Positions 8,310-16,674 of a DNA stretch of 64,000 bases are shown here, piece after piece. Numbering within the stretch: position 1 is the stretch's first letter; every line of letters starts with the position of its first letter. Made by a program: the position numbers and the translations under genes. Source of the DNA: Cohnella mopanensis. GTDB taxonomy: Bacteria > Bacillota > Bacilli > Paenibacillales > Paenibacillaceae. The DNA lies in contig NZ_JAKRWM010000006.1 of assembly GCF_022352055.1 (NCBI RefSeq), positions 1-64,000 on the forward strand, read 5' to 3'. Below the pieces are notes generated by a model. That model was given only the letters and a program-made list of their open reading frames with translations, was not told the DNA's origin and ran no database searches.

Positions 8310-9410
8310 TCAATCCAGGCTATATTCCGTCAAACCAAGCGGCAGAGGGGCGGGTTTCTCGCATGTGCTCTTCATGACGTAATGCGCGCCTTGTTCGGAT
8401 GCGTCGTGGAATCCGTGCATCGCTTCGAGCACGTGATACGCCATCTCCCCGTTGGCGCGATACTTGCGCCCCGTTTGGATCGCTCTTGCCATGTCGGCCG
8501 CGCCAACGCCGCGCGCGTTCCCGGTTTTCCCATGAGTAAGCGGGATGTCCGACCATTCCTTCGCTCCCGCGCGACTAATGCTAATCGGTCCCCCGAACGT
8601 GTTCGGGTCGGGAACGATCAACGTTCCTTCGCTTCCGTACAGTTCGATCCGCGGCAGCTGAGATCCGCCCTTCACGTCGAAGCTAGTCAATATCGTACCG
8701 ATCGGCCCGGATTCGAAATCGATAATTCCGGCAATATGGGTAGGCGTTTCCACCTTGATTTTCTGACCGTATTTCGGCTGGCTCGTAATCGTCCGCTCGG
8801 GATAAGAGACACGAGCAGAACCCGTTACTCGGTTTATTGGACCGAGCAAAGCGATCAGAGCCGTCAAGTAATAAGGACCCATGTCGAACATCGGGCCGCC
8901 GCCCTTATGGTAGTAAAACTCCGGAGCCGGATGCCAGCTTTCGTGCCCTCCGCTCATCATGAAAGCCGTCGCCCCGATCGGAGTGCCGATCCAACCGTCC
9001 TCCACGAGCTTAATCGACGTTTGAATCCCCCCTCCGAGGAACGTATCCGGCGCGCTTCCGACGAGCAGCCCTTTCCGCTTAGCCAGCTCCAGTACCCGCA
9101 AGCCTTCCTCGCGGGTAACGGCAAGAGGCTTCTCCACGTATACGTGTTTCCCGGCCTCGAGCGCCTGCAAACATACCGATGCATGTGCGGATGGAATCGT
9201 CAGATTGATGACCATCTGGACTTCGGGATCGGCTAGCAGCTCCTCTACCGAACAGCCGCGAATGCCGTGCTCTTCCGCCTTCGCCTTCGCACGCTCCACA
9301 TCCAAATCCGCGCAGGCGACCACTTCCATCGAATCGAATTTTTGCCCGTTCTGAAAATAAATCCCGCTAATGTTCCCCGTACCGATAATGCCGACTTTAA
9401 TTTTATCCAT
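8310..9410 (-). CDS. Gfo/Idh/MocA-family oxidoreductase
   Basis: A 366-residue NAD(P)-dependent sugar dehydrogenase of the Gfo/Idh/MocA superfamily. The Rossmann fingerprint GIIGTGNISG is at the N-terminus, the family EKP motif is in VYVEKPLAV near residue 95, and the C-terminal half holds the substrate domain with HKGGGPMFDMGPYY. It is last in a minus-strand operon after the LacI regulator and a ThuA-domain protein. That pairing is common in the breakdown of unusual or oxidised (3-keto) sugars, so a role in sugar or polyol oxidation is inferred; the exact substrate is unknown. Confidence 0.88.
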   Translation of the reverse strand: MDKIKVGIIGTGNISGIYFQNGQKFDSMEVVACADLDVERAKAKAEEHGIRGCSVEELLADPEVQMVINLTIPSAHASVCLQALEAGKHVYVEKPLAVTREEGLRVLELAKRKGLLVGSAPDTFLGGGIQTSIKLVEDGWIGTPIGATAFMMSGGHESWHPAPEFYYHKGGGPMFDMGPYYLTALIALLGPINRVTGSARVSYPERTITSQPKYGQKIKVETPTHIAGIIDFESGPIGTILTSFDVKGGSQLPRIELYGSEGTLIVPDPNTFGGPISISRAGAKEWSDIPLTHGKTGNARGVGAADMARAIQTGRKYRANGEMAYHVLEAMHGFHDASEQGAHYVMKSTCEKPAPLPLGLTEYSLD

Positions 9411-9431
9411 AATGGTCTCTCTTCTCCCGAA

Positions 9432-10151
9432 TTAGAGTTGGTTATCAGCCATGCCCGTGTATGTTTCTCCGTCGAATTCGGAAGGAGCTAATGCCTTGCC
9501 CTCCGCGCTCCAATTAAAACCGCGACGCATCAATTCCTTCACGACCGGAATTTCCATAATATTGGCCTGATGGCCGAGCGAATTATAGTACACGCGCCCA
9601 TGTCCCCAGCGTTTCGTCCAGATGACCGGCATATCGACTGCCTTATTGGACGAGTGAGGCCCGGCCACGATAGGAAAACGAGTCGTCGCCAGCACTTCGT
9701 TAGCCGGATCGACGTGCAAGTAATATTGCTCGGTCGACACGATAAAATCATCTATTCCTTCAACGAGCGGACTGGAGCTGCCCTTGATCTCTACCCTGTA
9801 TTCCGTACCGTCATTGCCGGGGTGCGCGATCCATTGCCCACCGGTCATGAACTGCCAGTCCGTATTGTCGCGGAACGCGTCGCACATGCCGCCGTGACAG
9901 CCTGCCAATCCGACCCCGCTCTGCACGGCGGCGGATACGTTATTGACCCAAGCTTGCTCAATGCGCCCCATCGTCCATACGGGTACGATCAGATCGAGCC
10001 CCTTCAGCTTTTCGCCGTCCGAGAACGCCTCAAGCGTATCCGACACTTCAACTTCGAAGCCTTCTTCCACAAGCTGGCCGCGAAAAATTTCTGCGACCTC
10101 CTTCGGTTGATGGCCATCCCATCCGCCCCATACGATAAGTGCTTTTCTCAT
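9432..10151 (-). CDS. ThuA-domain protein (copy 1)
   Basis: About 239 residues of the ThuA family, class I glutamine-amidotransferase-like proteins named after a trehalose/maltitol utilisation gene. Recognisable are ALIVWGGWDGHQPKEVAE, the GVGLAGCHGGMCDAF loop and the C-terminal pattern GRVYYNSLGH. ThuA proteins are tied by context to 3-keto-glycoside and disaccharide metabolism, but the reaction is not firmly established. The ATG at 10151 has GGAGTGGGGG upstream; a GTG 12 bases earlier is possible. It is 22 bases from the LacI gene and 21 bases from the oxidoreductase. Confidence 0.85.
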   Translation of the reverse strand: MRKALIVWGGWDGHQPKEVAEIFRGQLVEEGFEVEVSDTLEAFSDGEKLKGLDLIVPVWTMGRIEQAWVNNVSAAVQSGVGLAGCHGGMCDAFRDNTDWQFMTGGQWIAHPGNDGTEYRVEIKGSSSPLVEGIDDFIVSTEQYYLHVDPANEVLATTRFPIVAGPHSSNKAVDMPVIWTKRWGHGRVYYNSLGHQANIMEIPVVKELMRRGFNWSAEGKALAPSEFDGETYTGMADNQL

Positions 10152-10173
10152 TTGCGCCCCCACTCCATTCCGC

Positions 10174-11208
10174 TCAATTCCCGCTGGATTTTCTTACTTT
10201 AAGCTCTGTCTTCAATCTTTCGTTAATGACGGATTCCGTATTTCCCTTATCCGTCAATCTGTCCAACAATCGCTCCGCAGCCAGTCGCCCCATCTCGTAG
10301 AAAGGGACTTTCACCGTCGTGAGCGGCGGTTCCGTCAGGCTAGCCGCATCGGAATCGTCATAAGCGACGACCTTAAGCTCCTCCGGCAACCGACAGCCTA
10401 ACTCCCGCAAACCTTGCATGAGCCCGATAGCCATTCGATCATTGCTTACGAAGATGGCCTCCATTTTGTGAAGGTCGCGGTGTACATCCTTTGCCGCTTG
10501 AATGCCGCTCGTGCGACTATAATTTCCTTCGTACATGATCGATTCATCCGGCTGGATTCCCGCTTCTTGCAACGCTCTGCGATAACCGGACATACGGTCC
10601 CAGCTATTCGAATATTGCGGAGATCCGTTCAGAAACCCGATTGTGCGCAAGCCTTTGTCGAGCAAATGCTTCACCGCGTCATAACTCCCCTGCTCATGAT
10701 CCGCGGCGACGATGCTGACGAGCGGATTATCGAACTTCTGATCCATGACGCAGAACGGCAATTCCTCTTCCGCTAACCGGTTAATTCCTTCCAACTCGGC
10801 CTCGATCGCGCTTGCCCCGAGAATGATGCATGCGTCAACCCGTTGCGTGCGATACAAAGATACATAGTCATAAGTAGCTGTAGGGTCCCGAAACAGCAAC
10901 AGCAATCCGTACCCCTTCGAGCGAACGGCTTCCCCGATTCCGCTCAACAATTCTGAAAAATAGTACGTGGAGAACAAGTGGACTTTCGGCACGTACGGAA
11001 GCACGACGCCCAAATTACCGCTTCTCCCTCTAGCGAAGCTGGACGCAACGGCATTCAACTCATAGTTAAGCCGCTTGGCCGCTTCCAATACCCGCTCTCG
11101 CGTCGATTCCTTCATTGGACCGATGCCGTTGAGGACCCGGGAGACGGTTGCTTCGGATACGCCGGCCAGCTCGGCTACTTCCTTACGGTTCGTCAAATGG
11201 TTTGCCAT
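10174..11208 (-). CDS. LacI-family transcriptional regulator
   Basis: A 344-residue LacI/GalR repressor. The N-terminal helix-turn-helix reads NRKEVAELAGVSEATVSRVLNG, followed by the hinge helix SSFARGRSGNLGVVLP and the periplasmic-binding-protein-like effector domain. It is the first gene of a three-gene operon with ThuA and an oxidoreductase and most likely represses its own operon; a near-perfect palindrome centred on CG lies 18 bases before the start. The ribosome site is poor (AAGG directly against the ATG), which may keep regulator levels low. Confidence 0.9.
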   Translation of the reverse strand: MANHLTNRKEVAELAGVSEATVSRVLNGIGPMKESTRERVLEAAKRLNYELNAVASSFARGRSGNLGVVLPYVPKVHLFSTYYFSELLSGIGEAVRSKGYGLLLLFRDPTATYDYVSLYRTQRVDACIILGASAIEAELEGINRLAEEELPFCVMDQKFDNPLVSIVAADHEQGSYDAVKHLLDKGLRTIGFLNGSPQYSNSWDRMSGYRRALQEAGIQPDESIMYEGNYSRTSGIQAAKDVHRDLHKMEAIFVSNDRMAIGLMQGLRELGCRLPEELKVVAYDDSDAASLTEPPLTTVKVPFYEMGRLAAERLLDRLTDKGNTESVINERLKTELKVRKSSGN

Positions 11209-11225
11209 CCTTCACTAACATAATT

Positions 11226-11243
11226 AATGTACGCGTGTACATT
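11226..11243 (-). promoter_or_regulatory. LacI-type operator
   Basis: AATGTACGC/GTGTACATT is an 18-base dyad with 8 of 9 positions matching and a central CG, the form of LacI/GalR operators. It lies immediately upstream of the LacI gene and is probably its autoregulatory site. Confidence 0.65.
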
Positions 11244-11397
11244 ATGTCACGGAGGAAAGGAGCAGTCAAGCACAATTCATACCACAGCAGCTACGCCTCC
11301 AGCGGTAAAATCCGTATTGACCCCTATTTCCATAAATGTTACATTTTAATCATACTATTCTCATTTAAATACTATGAATTATAATGGAGGTTACAAG

Positions 11398-12741
11398 ATG
11401 ACTATTAAACGGCAAATGAAACTATCCGCCTATCTGGTCGGAACGGGGATGCACGTTGCCTCTTGGCGGCTTCCGCAAGCGCAAGCTCATGCGAGCCATG
11501 ACATCGATTTCTACAAGCAATTAGTTCAAACCGCAGAGCGCGGCAAATTCGATATCGCTTTCCTGGCAGACAGCTTGGCCATTAACGAGCAATCGCATCC
11601 GAACATCCTCAACCGCTTCGAGCCGATTACCCTGATCTCGGCATTAGCCGGAGCTTCCTCCAAGATCGGGTTGGTCGCCACCGCTTCGACCTCGTACATC
11701 GAACCGTTTAACCTTGCGCGCTTATTCATGTCCGCCGATCATATTAGCAAAGGAAGAGTCGGTTGGAACATCGTCACGACAAGGGACCTATCCGGTAATA
11801 CCGCCCGTAACTTCAATGCGCAGGAGCATCTCGATCACAGCTTCCGATACGAGCGTGCGGAGGAATTCCTCGATGTCGTTCGGGGGCTATGGGACTCTTG
11901 GGAGGACGAAGCGTTCGTTCAGAACAAGCAAAGCGGCGAATTTTTCGATCGTGGCAAACTTCACCGTTTAAACCATCAAGGCAAGTTCTTCTCCGTCGAA
12001 GGACCGCTGAATATCGGCCGTTCGCCGCAGGGCCATCCCGTTCTCGTCCAAGCCGGAACTTCGGATTCGGGCCAGAATTTCTCCGCCAAGGTGGGAGAAG
12101 TTATTTTTTCGATTAAGTATTCTCTCGAAGATGCGCAGGAATTCTATCGTACTTATAAGAGCAAAGTGGCTTCAGTAGGCCGAAATCCCGACGAAGTATA
12201 TATTCTGCAAGGAATCTCCCCGATCATCGGACGTACGGATGAGGAAGCGCATGTGAAGCTCAAACAGCTAGAGTCGCTGATTACGGAAGAAACCGGCATT
12301 AGCTTCTTGGCCGATTACTTCAAGGGCGTAGATTTCTCCGGCTTCACCTTGGATTCGCGAGCGAAGGAGCTCGGCCTCGACAAGCTGGAGGAAACCAAGT
12401 CGGATTACAAAAAACACCAGCCCGTCATCGCCCGGGAAAATCCTAAGCTAAGAGAAGTCTACTCCTTGCTGACAGGCTCCTTCAGCGGCGACCATCTAGT
12501 CGGTACGCCCGCCAAAATCGCGGATACGCTGGAACGCTGGTTCACGGAGAGAGCGGCGGACGGATTCATGCTCATGTCTCCGATTTTGCCAGACGGACTT
12601 GAGGATTTCGTTAACGAAGTTGTCCCGTTACTTCAGGAGAGAGGGTTGTTCCGCCGCGAATACGAAGGAAATACCTTAAGGGATCATATCGGATTGCCGC
12701 TCCCTTCCAATCGATTCACCGTTCAACCGCAACAGATCTAG
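11398..12741 (+). CDS. NtaA/SnaA/DszA-type FMNH2-dependent monooxygenase
   Basis: A 447-residue luciferase-like flavin monooxygenase of the NtaA/SnaA/SoxA(DszA) subgroup. Family marks are AYLVGTGMHVASWR at the N-terminus, the RFEPITLISALA region, GWNIVTTRD, and HPVLVQAGTSDSGQNFSA. These enzymes use reduced FMN from a separate reductase to cleave C-S or C-N bonds in sulfonates, thiophenes or chelators. The ATG at 11398 has GGAGG seven bases upstream. Closeness to sulfonate transport and MetY genes suggests organosulfur scavenging. No dedicated flavin reductase is seen in the window. Confidence 0.9.
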   Translation: MTIKRQMKLSAYLVGTGMHVASWRLPQAQAHASHDIDFYKQLVQTAERGKFDIAFLADSLAINEQSHPNILNRFEPITLISALAGASSKIGLVATASTSYIEPFNLARLFMSADHISKGRVGWNIVTTRDLSGNTARNFNAQEHLDHSFRYERAEEFLDVVRGLWDSWEDEAFVQNKQSGEFFDRGKLHRLNHQGKFFSVEGPLNIGRSPQGHPVLVQAGTSDSGQNFSAKVGEVIFSIKYSLEDAQEFYRTYKSKVASVGRNPDEVYILQGISPIIGRTDEEAHVKLKQLESLITEETGISFLADYFKGVDFSGFTLDSRAKELGLDKLEETKSDYKKHQPVIARENPKLREVYSLLTGSFSGDHLVGTPAKIADTLERWFTERAADGFMLMSPILPDGLEDFVNEVVPLLQERGLFRREYEGNTLRDHIGLPLPSNRFTVQPQQI

Positions 12742-12763
12742 CGACCGATGCCCTAGAAATACA

Positions 12764-13008
12764 ATAACGGCATAGCGTGCCGCTATACTCCAACATTCCA
12801 CGAGTTTTCCTCACCTTAACGGCACCCCATGCCGCTATTGAAACCCAATTTGCCCCCCTCCCTTGTAGACCTTGAAGATAGCGGCACGTCGTGCCGCTAT
12901 CTATCTGCAGGAGAGGCTATATCAAGCAAATAACGGCACACGCTGCCGTTATCGAAGAACACGCCCCCTCCCCACAGGAAAGAAACGGCGAGTCTGACGA
13001 CTGCCGTT
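12764..13008. repeat. array of five related palindromes (AACGGCA...TGCCGTT family)
   Basis: Hairpins with the core A(T)A(A/G)CGGCA...TGCCG(T/C)TAT occur at 12764-12786, 12817-12837, 12877-12901 (perfect, 12 bp arms), 12930-12952 (perfect 9 bp) and a decayed one at 12984-13008. Spacing is 53-60 bases. They fill the 333-base convergent gap between two monooxygenase genes and nothing there looks coding. No T-tracts follow, so they are not ordinary terminators. Confidence 0.85.
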
Positions 13009-13074
13009 GGGATCGTACAAATTATCGCCGGCGTCATCGCCCTTAACCTCAAGGGCGCTGCGGCGTATTAAGGG

Positions 13075-14115
13075 TCACACTCGGGGAGCTTGCGATACAG
13101 TCGCCGCCTCCTCCACCTCGGAGAACGCTTCGAATAACAATTCGTAAGACCGCAGCCTTTGGGCTGCGTTGCGGATAGTCGAGATAATGATAAATTCCTC
13201 TACGCCGTATTTCCGCTGCGCCTCAAGCAACTGGGCGCGAACCTCGGACTTGGAACCATAAATCACATATGCCTGCCGATCCTCGATCGTAAATTCCTCT
13301 TCAGCTTGCCTGCCGTATTCCTCGGCATGCTCCACGCTGCCGACCGTGATCGTCCTGCCGCTCTTCAGATGAATCCTCACGATTCGATAATCGTCCGCGA
13401 TACGCTTCGCCTCTTCGTCTGTATCCGCCACGATGACTGGCACTCCCAATATCGCCTCAGGCCGACTGCCGTCCGCGGACTTGAATAGGCTGCGATACGC
13501 TTCGAAAGCTTGAGTCGCCTCCGCATCGTCGTTATTAATGAACTGAGCGAATACGTAGGGCAGCCCTAAGCTCCCCGCGGTCTCGGCGCTAGAACGGCTT
13601 GCGCCGAGCAAATAAATATCCGCCGGACGGGTCGGAATCGGGCTTGCCTTTAATCCGGCCAACGCATGGCCCGATCCAACCGGCTCGCGCGTATATCGGA
13701 TAAGCTCGGCGATTTTCTCCGGCAACGTCGCATTATCGGTCTTACCCGCTTGTAGCGCCTTGATGGAATGAGGCAACCCCCCGGGTGCGCGGCCAATGCC
13801 GAGATCAACCCGGGAAGGACTCAGCGAGGCGAGTACGTTGAAATTTTCCGCCACCTTATAAGGACTGTAATGCTGCAGCATCACACCGCCCGAGCCGACC
13901 CGAATTCGCTCTGTTTTGGCTAGCAGATGAGAAATCAAAACTTCCGGCGAAGAGCCGGCGACGAGATCCGAATCATGGTGCTCCGACACCCAAAACCGAT
14001 GATACCCCCATTGCTCCGCCTTTTGCGCCAGCTCGATCGTATGCCGAAAAGCTTCCGTCGGACTCTCGTCCTTGTGGATCAAAGTTTGATCCAGAATACT
14101 TAGTCGAATTCCCAT
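13075..14115 (-). CDS. LLM-class flavin-dependent oxidoreductase
   Basis: A 346-residue luciferase-like protein of the MsnO8/YceB type. Family marks are LSILDQTLI at the N-terminus, HRFWVSEHHDSDLVAGSSPEVLI, RIRVGSGGVMLQHYSPYKVAENF and VDLGIGRAPGG. It probably uses a flavin to oxidise a small substrate. The start codon overlaps the end of the HAD gene by 16 bases and is preceded by GGGGGCGGG, so the two are co-translated. In this neighbourhood, sulfur compound oxidation is the reasonable guess; the substrate is not visible. Confidence 0.87.
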   Translation of the reverse strand: MGIRLSILDQTLIHKDESPTEAFRHTIELAQKAEQWGYHRFWVSEHHDSDLVAGSSPEVLISHLLAKTERIRVGSGGVMLQHYSPYKVAENFNVLASLSPSRVDLGIGRAPGGLPHSIKALQAGKTDNATLPEKIAELIRYTREPVGSGHALAGLKASPIPTRPADIYLLGASRSSAETAGSLGLPYVFAQFINNDDAEATQAFEAYRSLFKSADGSRPEAILGVPVIVADTDEEAKRIADDYRIVRIHLKSGRTITVGSVEHAEEYGRQAEEEFTIEDRQAYVIYGSKSEVRAQLLEAQRKYGVEEFIIISTIRNAAQRLRSYELLFEAFSEVEEAATVSQAPRV

Positions 14116-14831
14116 GTTCCCGCCCCCACTGTATGGTTAAGCCAATCCGGCAACGTTGCGATAGAAGCCATGATTGGTGAATGCTCGATCTCTTCGATTC
14201 CCTTATAGCCCAGCCGGTTGATCAGAACCGAGTCGAGTCCGACCGCCCTGCAACCGACTACATCATCGTAGTAGTTGTCGCCGACATACAGGCACTCCTT
14301 CGCCGTAACGCCCGCCATCCGAAAAGCATGCCGGAATATCGCTTCCGAAGGCTTCTCGAAACCGACCTCGGACGAGATGACGACTGTATTCAGCAATTGC
14401 GTCAAACCGTAACGGTCGAGCAATTCCCTAGCACTGCCGTCCCAATTGCTGATCAGGCCGAGTCCGAGCCCGTTTCTTTTCAAACGTTCCAGCGTATCGA
14501 TGACGAACGGATACAGTTCCCATGTGTAGCCCTGGGCCTTCTCCAGTTCCTCTAATCGCACGTATTGCTCATGCAGCTTAAAATCGACTTTTAACTCGTA
14601 GTTCAGCATACCTAAGTACCATGAAAAAAACTTTTCCTGTTCGCGCCCGAGCACGCCTGGATAGTTCCGCATGAAGTGCTTGTCGATCCGATGATAAGCC
14701 AAATCGATTTCCTCGATTGATCTATGGATTCCGTTCTCGAGCAAATAAGTTCGATAGATCCGCTCTCTCGGTTTGTAGACAAGCGTGTATCCAAGATCGA
14801 ACCAGATGAAGGATTTAATCGGCTTGCTCAT
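14100..14831 (-). CDS. HAD-superfamily hydrolase
   Basis: A 243-residue haloacid-dehalogenase-fold protein. The nucleophile motif reads WFDLGYTLV (residues 10-18), motif II is LISNWDGS, motif III contains the lysine in FEKPSEAIF, and motif IV is GDNYYDDVVG. The second Asp of motif I is Gly, a variant also found in some active family members. Predicted small-molecule phosphatase of unknown substrate. It overlaps the downstream flavin oxidoreductase gene. Start codon assignment is reasonable though the ribosome site is weak. Confidence 0.85.
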   Translation of the reverse strand: MSKPIKSFIWFDLGYTLVYKPRERIYRTYLLENGIHRSIEEIDLAYHRIDKHFMRNYPGVLGREQEKFFSWYLGMLNYELKVDFKLHEQYVRLEELEKAQGYTWELYPFVIDTLERLKRNGLGLGLISNWDGSARELLDRYGLTQLLNTVVISSEVGFEKPSEAIFRHAFRMAGVTAKECLYVGDNYYDDVVGCRAVGLDSVLINRLGYKGIEEIEHSPIMASIATLPDWLNHTVGAGTWEFD

Positions 14832-14887
14832 CTCAAAGCGACAACTTTCCCCGCACGCTCTTGCGACACGTCAACCGCTCCTCTTAT

Positions 14888-15412
14888 CTAAGTTGAAAAA
14901 TGCAGCAAATACTCATCCAGTTCAATGCGAAGCGCGCTATTGAACACGTTCGTCGCGATCATCTGCCCGGCGAATGCCGTAAGCGCGACGATCTGTTCGG
15001 GAGAGTAATATTGGCTCAAGTGCGCGAATAACGCATCCGACACTTCGTTGGGACTTCGCGAAAGCTGTCTCCCATAATACTCAAGAGCCTGCTCCTCATC
15101 GTCGAGGAAGAGCTCTTCCGGATCTTCTCCCCGATCGGTCAGAGCTTTGCGAAAATAGATCGAGCTCAGCAGGCAATCGCCCTCTAGCGAGATCGCGTAA
15201 GAGAATACGACGAACGCGCGATGGCTGATGAACTCTAGCAAAGCCGTTCGAAGCTTATACCATTCCTCGTATACGTGATAAGAGGGAAGGTGATGAAGCA
15301 ACGTCTTCTTCATATTCGTGACGATTCCGGACGTTCGGTACTGATTCTCGTATTCCCTCTTAACCTCGCGCGAGGCATTCTCATAGACGATCGGTTTGAT
15401 GATAACTCCCAT
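14888..15412 (-). CDS. AhpD/carboxymuconolactone-decarboxylase-like protein lacking the second cysteine
   Basis: A 174-residue, mostly helical protein. The C-terminal stretch VALTAFAGQMIATNVFNSALRIELDEYL resembles the AhpD/CMD family, whose members reduce peroxides through a CxxC pair or decarboxylate gamma-carboxymuconolactone. Where CxxC is expected it has GDCLLSSIYFRKAL, so only the first cysteine is kept (CLLS). The gene has an excellent AAAGGAGG ribosome site and stands alone, downstream of the sulfonate-binding gene and its terminator. Function unknown; a peroxide or thiol role is only suggested by fold. Confidence 0.65.
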   Translation of the reverse strand: MGVIIKPIVYENASREVKREYENQYRTSGIVTNMKKTLLHHLPSYHVYEEWYKLRTALLEFISHRAFVVFSYAISLEGDCLLSSIYFRKALTDRGEDPEELFLDDEEQALEYYGRQLSRSPNEVSDALFAHLSQYYSPEQIVALTAFAGQMIATNVFNSALRIELDEYLLHFST

Positions 15413-15440
15413 TATTCGATCCTCCTTTCAATGGAAACGA

Positions 15441-15477
15441 CTGAAGCGTCAAAGTCGCTAGGACCCTGACACTTCAG
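15441..15477 (-). terminator. terminator after the sulfonate-binding gene
   Basis: CTGAAGCGTCA and TGACACTTCAG form an 11-base stem with one mismatch. On the minus strand it is followed by TCGTTTCC, so the T-tract is weak. It lies just past the substrate-binding gene stop. Confidence 0.55.
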
Positions 15478-15497
15478 CCTTGATTGCCCAATGCCGA

Positions 15498-16574
15498 TCA
15501 GTTGCCGTTATAATCCGGGATCGCTTCGAAGAAGGCGCGGTCGAGAAGCTCCTTCTCATCCGTGGAAGCATCGAGAATGCCTTGCGCTTTCTGCTCTTTA
15601 ATGAAGAACTCCGCGCTCTTCTTGGCGTTGATGACGCCCGGTTTCCAATGATAAGCCGCAAGCAGCTTCTCATTCGTTGCCGCATCGGCTGCCACGTATT
15701 TCTTGTCGGTTTCGATCTTCGCGGTTTCTGCCGCGTTGTTGCCTACCCATTCCGCCGATTTCAGCAGCGCGCGCGTGATCGCGGCCGCTTTCTCCGGATC
15801 GTTCTTCGTTACCGCGCCGCTAATAACGGAATAGCAGCAGTAACCGGATTTGAACGGTTCGTCATGGCCATTGCTCAGAAGACGGGTATACTCGCCGGAA
15901 TCGAGTGCTTGCTGAGCCGCAGGATCCCATACGATGAAGGCATCGATCTCGCCTTTGTCCGCTGCCGTAGCCAATTGCTGCGAAGGATAAGCTCTCCAGT
16001 CTACGTCCGTCGATTCAATGCCATTCTCTTTCAAAGTAATCGCCAACGTAATTTGCGGCCCGCCACCGATCGTATCGACTCCGATTTTCTTGCCTTTTAA
16101 CTCTTTAATCGAAGTGATTCCGCTGTCTTTCCTCGTAACGAGTTGAATACATCCGGCGTGAAGCCCGCCCGTAATCTTAACGTCCAAGCCTTGTTCGATC
16201 GGCTTGAACCAAGCGAAGTTTCCGACGGTTCCATCCACTTTGCCGGAGGATATGCCCGACTTCAGCGTCTCGAAATCCATCTGCACAAGCTCGACGTCCA
16301 AGCCTTCTTCCTTGAAGAAACCTTTCTCGACGGCGGAATAGATCGGTGCTTCGCAAGTTCCTCCAGCATACGCGAACGTTACCTTCTTAAGCTTCTTGCC
16401 GTCTCCCGATGCGTTGGTTGCCGAAGCATTCGCAGCCGGGGACTGGTTGTCACCGCTCGCGGTCGCGGGGCTGGCGCTATTGTTGTTTTTGCCGCATCCA
16501 CTAAGGACGGCCACAGCCATCGTAAGAGCAATGGCGGATAAAACCCACTTCCGTTTGGCTAAATGGTTTTTCAT
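15498..16574 (-). CDS. ABC transporter substrate-binding lipoprotein (SsuA/TauA/NrtA type)
   Basis: A 358-residue lipoprotein with a clear lipobox (VAVLSGCGKN) and a Ser/Ala/Asn-rich linker. The body is the SsuA/NrtA fold: FAYAGGTCEAPIYSAVEKGFFKEEGLDVELV, GTVGNFAWFKPIEQGLDV and IGVDTIGGGPQITLA. It probably captures aliphatic sulfonates or related organosulfur compounds. It lies 100 bases after metY in the same direction, whereas the matching permease and ATPase are 3-5 kb upstream, so the transporter is split around metY and redox genes. Confidence 0.88.
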   Translation of the reverse strand: MKNHLAKRKWVLSAIALTMAVAVLSGCGKNNNSASPATASGDNQSPAANASATNASGDGKKLKKVTFAYAGGTCEAPIYSAVEKGFFKEEGLDVELVQMDFETLKSGISSGKVDGTVGNFAWFKPIEQGLDVKITGGLHAGCIQLVTRKDSGITSIKELKGKKIGVDTIGGGPQITLAITLKENGIESTDVDWRAYPSQQLATAADKGEIDAFIVWDPAAQQALDSGEYTRLLSNGHDEPFKSGYCCYSVISGAVTKNDPEKAAAITRALLKSAEWVGNNAAETAKIETDKKYVAADAATNEKLLAAYHWKPGVINAKKSAEFFIKEQKAQGILDASTDEKELLDRAFFEAIPDYNGN

Positions 16575-16674
16575 AGCTTTCTTGTGTCCTCCCTAACCTT
16601 TGGTATAGAGCCTCTATCTAAATCAGCTAAGTACGGATTCTCTTCCCCGCTCCCCTCCTCTCATAAGAGCTCGA

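Noticed and set aside
12764..13008. CRISPR-like array of palindromic repeats
   Set aside because: Repeats are short and imperfect, spacing varies from 53 to 60 bases, spacers are not clearly unique equal-length segments, and no cas genes are present.
14100..14831. Inactive HAD protein because motif I is DLGYT rather than DxDxT
   Set aside because: Gly at this position occurs in active HAD phosphatases such as YihX-type proteins, and the other motifs are intact.
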